64,000 bases of DNA from JAMXLO01 sp963696645 (GTDB lineage: Bacteria; Pseudomonadota; Alphaproteobacteria; Acetobacterales; Acetobacteraceae). Positions within the stretch are counted from its first letter, which is position 1. Every line of letters begins with the position of its first letter. Below the pieces are notes generated by a model. It was not told where the DNA came from and made no database searches. It saw nothing but the letters and a program-made list of their open reading frames with translations. Below, one piece after another: positions 54,437 through 61,917 of this stretch. The stretch is taken from positions 186,001 to 250,000 of the forward strand of contig CAVOKY010000002.1 in assembly GCA_963696645.1 (NCBI GenBank), written 5' to 3'. The position numbers and the translations under genes are program-made.

Positions 54437-55634
54437 CTACGCCGCTTCGACCACGGCCAGAGCTTCACCGCGCCAGTGGCCCCAGGATGTCACCAGCACC
54501 TGACGCAGTTCTGCGGTCATCAGCGTTTCCATCTCGGCTGCCTCCAGCGGCGGGAACAGGCGTCGATTGGCCAGCGACATTGCCGCCAGCGCCAGATTGG
54601 CGGGGAATGACGGTTCCAGCGAGTGGCCGAAAGCCGTGGCGGTGGCGCGCACCGGCAACCGGATGTCGCGCAGGAACCCAGCCTCCTCCACCGTCGCCGC
54701 GTGCGCGCCGGATGCGCCGGAAATCACTGCCGCATGAGACGGATCCAGGTGCTGTCGCATCGCGTCCAACTGGCGCGTCGCGATTGCTGTCGCCTCGCCT
54801 GGCCGCCGGCGGCTGCGATCGGTGGCGATGGAGGCGATGTGTGCCACGGGGGATGCTCCGCGCGCGGCGGCGTGCTCACGGCTTTCGATTACCAGGAAGC
54901 AGCCGAGCGAGCCCAGCACCATGCCGCCGCCTTGCGCCTGGCGATGCCAGACGCCGGCGAATTCGCGCTTCCACAGCAATCGCCCCATTTCGTAGTGCAG
55001 CAGGACGTCAGGCCGCTGTGCGTTGTACGAACCGCCGACCAGGAACAGCTCGCCCTGAGCCGGCCGCAATCCGCGCACAGGCGATACGAACCGCGTCGGT
55101 ACCGGACGCCTCCTCGCCCATGAAGGTGCGCGACGATCCCACGACGCCGTGGACGATCGAGATGTTGCCGGCCAGCAGGTTGGAAAGTTGCGCCAGGAAC
55201 AGCGTGGGCCGCAGGTCGGACAACAGATGCTCGTTCAGGAATGCACCCGGATCGGCGGCCGAGGGCAGGGCGGAGAGAATCGCAGTGTCTACGGCATAGT
55301 CGCGCTCGCCGCCGCCGGCCGCGACGATCATGTCCATGCGCGACAGCAGCTCGGCGTTGCCCTTCACACCGGCGGAATCCAGTGCGAGGCCAGCGGCATA
55401 GGTGCCGATGCGCTGCCATGCCTCCATCTGTCGCTGGTCGCCACGCCTGGGGATCTGCCTGTCCAGTTCCAGCGCGGTCATCGGGTGGATCGGCCACGGC
55501 GGGAAGCTGGTCGTGTCGATCACGGGCTGGAAGCCACCGTCGCGCATCAGGGCAGTCCAGTGCGCGTTCGCACCGTCGCCGAGGCAGGAGACCAACCCGA
55601 TGCCGGTGATAAGTGCGTCGCGTGGATCAGCCAT
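54437..55634 (-). pseudogene. fabF2XL: beta-ketoacyl synthase-like FabF2XL, chain-length-factor-like, frameshifted
   Basis: The two frames (55634 to about 55058 and onwards to 54437) join if one T is dropped in GGCTCAGGGC near 55058, giving a protein of about 398 residues. It has the thiolase fold but not the catalytic set: the nucleophile position reads RTFMGEEASGTDA instead of TACASG, the first His motif is GASGAHAATVEE instead of NAHGTGT, and only a GH near ATAFGHSL remains. This is the pattern of a chain length factor, pairing with the active synthase FabF1XL. Its ATG overlaps the fabZXL stop by 8 bases. Confidence 0.78.
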
Positions 55635-56097
55635 TCAGGAAGGCCTCCGGCACCGCGACACGCCGCGCGGTTTCCAGCATCTGAGCGCGCAACGTCTCGT
55701 TAGGGAAGGGGACCACGCGGTAGGTGAGTTCCGCGTCCGCCACCTTCCTGCCGCTGGAACTGATGCTCGCGGAGACCATCGCGTAGCCGGAGCCGTCGTG
55801 TACCAGGCGCGCCTCGGTTTGCAGCGACTGGCCAGGAACGACGAAGGCGCGCAGCTTGGCTTCCTTGACCTGCGCCAGGAACGGCATGCGCTGGAAGCGC
55901 AGGACCGCCAGCACCAGCCAGCCGCCGGTCTGCGCCATGGTCTCGATCATCAGCACGCCGGGCAGCAGGGGATGGCCAGGGAAGTGGCCCTCGAACACTG
56001 GGCTGGCGTCTGGCACCAGGCAGTCGGCGCGCGCGGTTCGAGCCACCGGATCGAGTTCGGCGATCCGGTCCACCATCTGGAAATATTCCAGCTTCAT
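55627..56097 (-). CDS. fabZXL: 3-hydroxyacyl-ACP dehydratase, FabZXL type
   Basis: This 156-residue hotdog-fold protein has the FabZ active-site block FEGHFPGHPLLPGVLMIE near residue 33-50, with the catalytic His and the Glu of the VLMIE stretch. It also retains the KEAKLRAFVVPG region. It lies directly after acpXL (6 bases) and before fabF2XL in the lipid A very-long-chain cluster, so it should dehydrate 3-hydroxyacyl-AcpXL. Length is typical of FabZ. The sequence is intact. Confidence 0.9.
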   Translation of the reverse strand: MKLEYFQMVDRIAELDPVARTARADCLVPDASPVFEGHFPGHPLLPGVLMIETMAQTGGWLVLAVLRFQRMPFLAQVKEAKLRAFVVPGQSLQTEARLVHDGSGYAMVSASISSSGRKVADAELTYRVVPFPNETLRAQMLETARRVAVPEAFLNG

Positions 56098-56103
56098 GCC
56101 GGA

Positions 56104-56385
56104 TCAGGCTGCCTTTGCCGCCACCAGCTGGTCGATGTTGGCGCAGAGGTCCTTGAGGACGAAATACTGATCGGACGACACCTTGCCTTCGTTGACTTCC
56201 TGGGTCCATTGCTCGAGCGGCATCTTGATGCCGAAGGCCTTGTCGATGGCGAAGGCGACGTCGAGAAAGTCCAGGCTGTCGATGCCGAGATCGTTGATCG
56301 CATGGCTGTCCGGCATGATCTTCTCACGTGGAATGTCGCACGTTTCGGAAATGATTCCGGCAACGGTCTCGAAGGTCGACGACAT
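56104..56385 (-). CDS. acpXL: acyl carrier protein AcpXL
   Basis: This 93-residue protein matches AcpXL, the carrier for the C26-C28 hydroxyacyl chain of lipid A. The phosphopantetheine attachment motif is LGIDSLDFLDVAFAIDK, serine at about residue 37. The following PLEQWTQEVNEGKVSSDQYF and LKDLCANIDQL segments are characteristic of AcpXL; housekeeping ACPs differ there. The ATG at 56385 is preferred; a TTG directly before it is also possible. It is first in the minus-strand cluster, so the promoter should lie in 56386-56511, which contains ATCAGCCCCTG twice. Confidence 0.95.
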   Translation of the reverse strand: MSSTFETVAGIISETCDIPREKIMPDSHAINDLGIDSLDFLDVAFAIDKAFGIKMPLEQWTQEVNEGKVSSDQYFVLKDLCANIDQLVAAKAA

Positions 56386-56511
56386 CAATCAGCCCCTGGG
56401 ATCAGCCCCTGCAACAGCGGGCCGGGCACTAACACCGCAGCAACCTTGCCGCAAGGTCTGGCGGGATCAGGGTGCGATCTGTTGAGCTGCGGCAGGGGCG
56501 GGCGGGAATCG

Positions 56512-56808
56512 CTATACCCAGTGTGCCGGATGCCAGGTCCAGCCCGAGCCGGCGTTCTCCCAGAACCCTGGCATCCAGTTGTTGCCATGGTCCGCCGCCG
56601 AGACGTACTGACCGGGTATCCAGCCATAGCCGGAACCGGTCCAGTCCCAGTGCCCTGGCTGCCATATCAGTGGTACGGCGCTCACCGGCGGTTTGGGGAT
56701 GGATTCGGTCATTGGCGCCGGTAATGGCGGCGGCGGGTTGGCAGTCACGCACCCGGCCAGGACCCAGGTGGCGCCGAGCAGTGCGGCGACGGCGGTGCGG
56801 TATTTCAT
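56512..56808 (-). CDS. small lipoprotein with YXWQ-like repeats
   Basis: This 98-residue protein begins with a lipoprotein signal peptide ending in the lipobox VLAGC (cysteine near residue 20). The mature part is proline-rich and then has repeated aromatic segments of the form W.PGHW.W (WQPGHWDWTGSGYGWIPGQY and the second half), like the YXWQ-repeat lipoproteins. It would be attached to the inner face of the outer membrane or the outer face of the inner membrane. Function is unknown. The gene stands alone between the acpXL promoter region and ispDF. Confidence 0.88.
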   Translation of the reverse strand: MKYRTAVAALLGATWVLAGCVTANPPPPLPAPMTESIPKPPVSAVPLIWQPGHWDWTGSGYGWIPGQYVSAADHGNNWMPGFWENAGSGWTWHPAHWV

Positions 56809-56889
56809 CTGATCTGGGGCCTCCCTGGCCCATTCGCGCAGGTGAGCACTTGTGCACGGGCCGGGCGGATTTCCATCCCGGACCGGTCC

Positions 56890-58023
56890 TCAGGCAGGCA
56901 GCAGAACGGTGGCGACGGCCTGCGCGGCGATGCCTTCCCCCCGGCCGGTGAAGCCAAGTTTTTCCGTCGTTGTCGCTTTGACCGAGATGCGCGAGGCATC
57001 GACCGCGAGAATCCCGGCGAGGCGCGCAACCATCCTTGCGGCATGCGGCGCGATCTTCGGGCGTTCGCAGATCAGCGTGACGTCGGCATTGGCCAGCAGC
57101 CCGTGTCGCGCGGCGATGCGGCCGCCGGCGTGGGACAGGAAGCGGGCGCTGTCGGCATCCTTCCAGCGCGCTTCGCCGGGCGGGAAGTGCCGCCCGATAT
57201 CGCCCTCGGCCAGCGCGCCATAAATTGCGTCACACAGCGCATGGGTTCCGACATCGGCATCGGAGTGGCCGGCAAGCCCTTGTTCATGTGGAATTTCAAC
57301 GCCACACAACACGAGGCGCCGACCGGTTTCCAGCACATGGACGTCGAAGCCGGTACCGACATGTGGGATCAGATGGGCGGTCATGGCGCGCTCCAGGCGA
57401 GGCAGGTCTTCGGCATAGGTCAGCTTGATGTTGTGCTCGGAGCCGGCGACGATGGTGACCTGCTGGCCCGCAGCCTCCAGCAGCGATGCGTCATCGGTAG
57501 CCGGCACGTCGTCGGCGGTTCGATGGGCGGAGAGCAGGATCGCAAAGCGGAAGGCCTGGGGTGTCTGGGCACGGTAGAGGCTGTCGCGCGGAACGGTGGC
57601 GGTGATCAGGCCGTCCGTCACGCGTTTCAGCGTGTCGGCCACCGGCACGGCAGGGATTGCACCCGGAGCATCGTTCAAGGAGGCCAGCAGTGCGGGGATG
57701 GTGCCGATCGGTATCAGGGGGCGTGCGGCATCGTGTACCAACACTATGTCGGGTTCCTGAGCCACCAACGCCTCGAGACCCGCGAGGACGCTGGCCTGGC
57801 GCGTCGCACCACCGGCGACCGGCGGTTGGTGCGGGATGCCGGTGAGCGCTGTCTCGATCGTGGCCGCGTCGCCGACCGGCTGGAGAATGTCCACATGTTC
57901 TGCCAGTGCTTCGGCCGCATGGCGGATCACCAGCTTCCCCAGCAACGGCAGGTACTGCTTGGGTGTCTCGGCGCCGAACCGGCTGCCGGAGCCGGCCGCG
58001 ACCAGGATGGCGGCGATTCGCAT
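56890..58023 (-). CDS. ispDF: bifunctional IspD/IspF (MEP pathway)
   Basis: This 377-residue protein fuses IspD (about 1-225) and IspF (about 226-377) of the methylerythritol phosphate pathway to isoprenoids. IspD shows VAAGSGSRFG near the start, PKQYLPLLG, and DAARPLIP near 98. IspF starts GTGFDVHVLETG, has GHSDADVGTHALCDAI (metal-ligand D, H) near 266 and KATTTEKLGFTGRGEG near the C-terminus. The fusion is standard in many alphaproteobacteria. The ATG at 58023 gives MRIAAILVAAG; earlier codons are noise. It is divergent from dusB. Confidence 0.95.
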   Translation of the reverse strand: MRIAAILVAAGSGSRFGAETPKQYLPLLGKLVIRHAAEALAEHVDILQPVGDAATIETALTGIPHQPPVAGGATRQASVLAGLEALVAQEPDIVLVHDAARPLIPIGTIPALLASLNDAPGAIPAVPVADTLKRVTDGLITATVPRDSLYRAQTPQAFRFAILLSAHRTADDVPATDDASLLEAAGQQVTIVAGSEHNIKLTYAEDLPRLERAMTAHLIPHVGTGFDVHVLETGRRLVLCGVEIPHEQGLAGHSDADVGTHALCDAIYGALAEGDIGRHFPPGEARWKDADSARFLSHAGGRIAARHGLLANADVTLICERPKIAPHAARMVARLAGILAVDASRISVKATTTEKLGFTGRGEGIAAQAVATVLLPA

Positions 58024-58193
58024 GCCGGCACCGTTGCCGGGACGACCGGCGGCGTCAACCGTGTTTGCCCAGGGAGACACCGTCACCCGTTCAATCGGCT
58101 TACTCCGTGCCAAGTCATGCTCTTCAGGCGCATGCACTGATTGGCCGCTTTTTTGCCATTGCGTTGCAGCATATGTGGCGGTAAATTGCCCAA

Positions 58194-59312
58194 ATGATGG
58201 GCAAGTGTCATTGCGACACCACAGTTTCTGAGCGGGGCCTGCGGTCGATCCAATTGGCCACTGGCGTGCAAATTGGCACGCCGGTGATCATGGCGCCCAT
58301 GTCTGGTGTCACTGACCTGCCATTCCGCCGGCTGGCCAAGCGGCTTGGGGCGGGGATGGTGGTGTCCGAGATGATCGCCTCCTGGGCGATGATCCGGGAA
58401 AACCGGAAGACCATGGCGATGGCCGAGATGGACGGTTGCGGCGGCATCAGCGCCTTGCAGCTCGCCGGCTGCGAGCCTGGCGCGATGGCCGAAGCGGCTC
58501 GGCTGGCTGTTGACCGGGGTGCCGACCTGATCGACATCAACTTCGGCTGCCCGGTGAAGAAGGTTGCGCTGGGCCAGCAGGCCGGATCGGCGCTGATGCG
58601 TGACGAGGCTTCGGCCGCCGCCATCCTTGCTGCGACGGTGCGCGCGGTCGGCGTGCCCGTGACCTTGAAGATGCGCATGGGTTGGGATCACGCCAGCCTG
58701 AATGCGCCGCGATTGGCACGGATAGCCCAGGACTGCGGTATCCGCATGGTCACGGTGCACGGGCGGACGCGGCAACAGTTCTACACGGGTTCGGCGGACT
58801 GGAACTTCATCGGCGAAGTGAAGAACGCAGTGCAAATTCCTGTCATTGCAAACGGCGATATCCTGACGGAGGACAGCGCTGCCGAGGCATTGCGGCGTTC
58901 CGGCGCGGACGGCGTAATGATCGGCCGGGGTTGCTACGGTCGGCCGTGGTTCCTCTCCCAGGTGGCACATTTCCTGGCGACCGGCAGTCGGCTGCCCGAG
59001 CCGCCGTTGGTTCAGCAAAAAGCCATATTGGTTGAGCATTACGAGGCGATCCTGCAGCACTTCGGCAGCCACGCCGGCGTGCGTCTGGCGCGTAAGCATG
59101 TGTCCTGGTATTCGCGCGGCCTGCCAGGTTCGGCAGAGTTCCGGGCGGCGATGAACCGGCTGCCCGATGCCTCCGCGGTGCTGCACCTGATCGACGGGTT
59201 TTATGACCGGCTGATCGCCCGCAGTGTCACCCGCGCGATGCCGGCGCATGACGACAACCCGGCGGAACCGGAAGCTGCATGGGCCGATTTCCCGGTCAGG
59301 CGGGCGGCGTGA
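58194..59312 (+). CDS. dusB: tRNA-dihydrouridine synthase DusB
   Basis: This 372-residue FMN enzyme reduces uridines in the tRNA D-loop. The start of the barrel reads GTPVIMAPMSGVTDLPFRRL, with the typical INFGCPVKK near 128 holding the catalytic cysteine. GWDHASLNAPRLARI and the FMN phosphate site VIANGDILT follow near 220. An N-terminal extension of about 18 residues precedes the family start, so MMGKCHC may be artificial and a later start is possible. It is the first gene of the dusB-ntrB-ntrC-ntrY block, a conserved alphaproteobacterial arrangement; the next start overlaps its stop. Confidence 0.94.
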   Translation: MMGKCHCDTTVSERGLRSIQLATGVQIGTPVIMAPMSGVTDLPFRRLAKRLGAGMVVSEMIASWAMIRENRKTMAMAEMDGCGGISALQLAGCEPGAMAEAARLAVDRGADLIDINFGCPVKKVALGQQAGSALMRDEASAAAILAATVRAVGVPVTLKMRMGWDHASLNAPRLARIAQDCGIRMVTVHGRTRQQFYTGSADWNFIGEVKNAVQIPVIANGDILTEDSAAEALRRSGADGVMIGRGCYGRPWFLSQVAHFLATGSRLPEPPLVQQKAILVEHYEAILQHFGSHAGVRLARKHVSWYSRGLPGSAEFRAAMNRLPDASAVLHLIDGFYDRLIARSVTRAMPAHDDNPAEPEAAWADFPVRRAA

Positions 59313-60448
59313 GGAACCCGGTCACCCGCGCAGCGCTGGCGCTGGTCGACCGGCGGCGCGCGCCTGACATGTCGCTGATTCTCAGCTCCCTGCCGGTGCC
59401 GGTGGTGTTGCTGGACCCGGACAACCGGTTCCGCTTCGTCAATCCGGCTGCCGAGCAGTTCCTCGGCATTTCCGCGTCCGGGCTGTCACAGCTTCGCCTG
59501 CGCGACCTGGTTCCCGAGGACAATCCGTTGTTCATGCTGGTTCAGCAGGTGCGGCAGAGCGAAGCATCGGTGTCGGATCATGACCTGACGGTCGATAGCC
59601 CGCGGCTCAACAAGCAGGGCATTACGGTTCAGGGTTCGCCATTGCCGGAGGAACCTGGCGCGGTCCTGCTCGTGCTGCAGGATGCGTCTGCCGCCCGTGC
59701 ACTGGACCGGCAGCTTGCTTTTCGTGGCGCGGCCCGCAGCGTCACCGGGATGGCGGCGATCCTCGCGCACGAAGTGAAGAACCCGCTCTCCGGCATTCGC
59801 GGGGCAGCACAATTGCTGGAGGCCAGCGTCGAACCGCAGGACCGTGAGCTTGCGGTGCTGATCAGGGATGAGGCCGACAGGATACGTGCCTTGGTCGATC
59901 GCATGGAGATTTTCGGCGAGAAGCCGATTACGCGCCACGCGGTAAACATCCATCGCGTGCTGGAGCATGTCCGCAAGCTGGCACAAACCGGCTTTGCCCT
60001 CCATGTCCGTTTCAACGAAATCTACGACCCGTCGCTGCCGCCGGTATGGGGCAATCGGGACCAACTCGTGCAGGTGGTGCTGAATCTGGTGAAGAATGCT
60101 GCCGAAGCGGTTACCCATCCAAGCCAATCCAGCCCGGAGATCACGCTGGTAACCGGCTTCCAACACGGAATGCGGCTGGCGGTTCCCGGCAGCACAACAC
60201 GCGTTGACCTGCCGCTCCTGGTCATTGTTCGCGATAATGGGCCGGGGATCCCGGACGACATCCGGCCACACCTGTTCGACCCATTCGTCAGCTCGAAGGC
60301 GGCAGGCAGCGGGCTTGGCCTTGCACTGGTTGCCAAGATCATCGGCGACCACGGCGGGCTGATCGAGGTGGACAGTCGCCCCGGGCGCACCGAATTTCGC
60401 CTGCACCTTCCGATGCTCGCCGACGAGGAGGCCGATCCCGGCATCTGA
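59309..60448 (+). CDS. ntrB: nitrogen regulation sensor histidine kinase NtrB
   Basis: This 379-residue cytoplasmic kinase has a PAS domain (about 22-130, LPVPVVLLDPDNRFRFVNPA), a dimerisation/phosphoacceptor domain with AHEVKNPLSGIRGAAQLL (phosphorylated His at codon 154), and a GHKL ATPase domain: RDQLVQVVLNLVKNAAEAV (N box), VRDNGPGIPDDI (G1) and GSGLGLALVAKI (G2). The GTG at 59309 overlaps the dusB stop. It phosphorylates NtrC in response to nitrogen status through GlnB/GlnK. The neighbouring ntrC starts 20 bases downstream. Confidence 0.95.
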   Translation: MRNPVTRAALALVDRRRAPDMSLILSSLPVPVVLLDPDNRFRFVNPAAEQFLGISASGLSQLRLRDLVPEDNPLFMLVQQVRQSEASVSDHDLTVDSPRLNKQGITVQGSPLPEEPGAVLLVLQDASAARALDRQLAFRGAARSVTGMAAILAHEVKNPLSGIRGAAQLLEASVEPQDRELAVLIRDEADRIRALVDRMEIFGEKPITRHAVNIHRVLEHVRKLAQTGFALHVRFNEIYDPSLPPVWGNRDQLVQVVLNLVKNAAEAVTHPSQSSPEITLVTGFQHGMRLAVPGSTTRVDLPLLVIVRDNGPGIPDDIRPHLFDPFVSSKAAGSGLGLALVAKIIGDHGGLIEVDSRPGRTEFRLHLPMLADEEADPGI

Positions 60449-60468
60449 CCGATGGCTGAGGATATGAG

Positions 60469-61917
60469 ATGACCCCACCTACAGTCCTGGTCGCCGACGA
60501 CGACCGCTCAATCCGCACGGTGCTGACCCAGGCGCTTGGACGATCGGGCTACCAGGTGCGCAGCACCGGCAACGCCGCCACACTATGGCGGTGGGTGGAG
60601 GACGGCGAGGGCGATCTCGTCATCACCGACGTCGTGATGCCGGACGAGAACGGTCTCGACCTCGTCCCGCGCATCCGCAAGCTCCGGCCAGACCTGCGGG
60701 TAGTGGTGATGAGCGCCCAGTCCACCCTGATGACTGCGGTCAAGGCGACACAGCGCGGTGCTTTCGAGTACCTCCCCAAGCCGTTTGATTTGCAGGAATT
60801 ACTGTCGGTTGTCGGCCGGGCACTTGCGGTGCCGGCCCAACCCACCGCCAGTGCGCCCGAGCCACGCGATGCGGACGAACGGCTGCCACTGATCGGCCGC
60901 AGCCCGGCGATGCAGGAGATCTATCGGACCATCGCCAGGCTCACCACGGCAGACCTGACGGTGATGATCAACGGCGAATCGGGCACCGGAAAGGAACTGG
61001 TGGCCCGCGCGCTGCACGATTACGGGAAACGCCGGGCTGGCCCGTTCGTTGCCATCAACATGGCGGCGATCCCACGCGAGCTGATCGAAAGCGAGCTGTT
61101 CGGCCACGAACGCGGAGCCTTCACCGGGGCGACCACGCGCAGCCAGGGGCGTTTCGAGCAGGCGAACGGCGGCACGCTGTTCCTCGACGAGATTGGCGAT
61201 ATGCCACCGGAGGCACAGACACGGCTGCTGCGGGTGTTGCAGGAAGGCGAATTCACCTCGGTCGGAGGGCGTCAGCCGATCAAGGCGAACGTGCGCATCA
61301 TTGCCGCCACGCATCGCGACCTGCGCACCGCGATCCGCCTGGGGCAGTTCCGTGAGGACCTGTTCTACCGGCTCAATGTCGTGCCGATCCGGTTGCCGCC
61401 ATTGCGCGAGCGGGTCGAGGACATCCCGCTGCTGGCCCGCCACTTCCTCGATCGCGCGCAGGACGACGGACTGCCCGCCAAGACGCTGGATCAAGGCGGA
61501 GTCGAGGAGCTGAAGCGCCACGCCTGGCCAGGCAACGTGCGCGAGTTGGAAAACCTGATGCGACGGCTGGCAGCACTCTGTCCGCACGAGACTATTGGCG
61601 CGGAACAGATTGCCGCCGAGTTGGTGGAGGCAACGCCGGCTCCGACGGAAGCGCCGGCGGTCGCCGGTCCGGAAACCCTGGTGCGTGCCGTGGAGCGGCA
61701 TATCCGCGATTTCCTTGCTGCCCATGAGGGCGGTGCGGCGCCCACCGATATCTATGACCGGGTGATCGCCGAGGTGGAGCGGCCGCTGATCCGGCTGACC
61801 CTCGCTGCGACCCGAGGCAACCAGATCAAGGCGGCGGCCATGCTCGGCCTCAACCGCAATACGCTGCGCAAGAAGATCCGCGACCTCGATATTCCTGTGG
61901 TTCGGGGGCTGATGTGA
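60469..61917 (+). CDS. ntrC: nitrogen regulation response regulator NtrC
   Basis: This 482-residue protein has a receiver domain (1-120; phosphoacceptor D54 in ITDVVMPDENG), a sigma-54 AAA+ domain (about 140-370; Walker A GESGTGKELVARAL, GAFTGA loop, FLDEIGDMPPEAQTRLLRVL) and a C-terminal Fis-type helix-turn-helix (about 430-482; ANQIKAAAMLGLNRNTLRKK, split). It activates sigma-54-dependent nitrogen genes. All key motifs are intact. NtrB precedes it by 20 bases, and ntrY starts at a GTG overlapping its stop codon. Confidence 0.96.
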   Translation: MTPPTVLVADDDRSIRTVLTQALGRSGYQVRSTGNAATLWRWVEDGEGDLVITDVVMPDENGLDLVPRIRKLRPDLRVVVMSAQSTLMTAVKATQRGAFEYLPKPFDLQELLSVVGRALAVPAQPTASAPEPRDADERLPLIGRSPAMQEIYRTIARLTTADLTVMINGESGTGKELVARALHDYGKRRAGPFVAINMAAIPRELIESELFGHERGAFTGATTRSQGRFEQANGGTLFLDEIGDMPPEAQTRLLRVLQEGEFTSVGGRQPIKANVRIIAATHRDLRTAIRLGQFREDLFYRLNVVPIRLPPLRERVEDIPLLARHFLDRAQDDGLPAKTLDQGGVEELKRHAWPGNVRELENLMRRLAALCPHETIGAEQIAAELVEATPAPTEAPAVAGPETLVRAVERHIRDFLAAHEGGAAPTDIYDRVIAEVERPLIRLTLAATRGNQIKAAAMLGLNRNTLRKKIRDLDIPVVRGLM

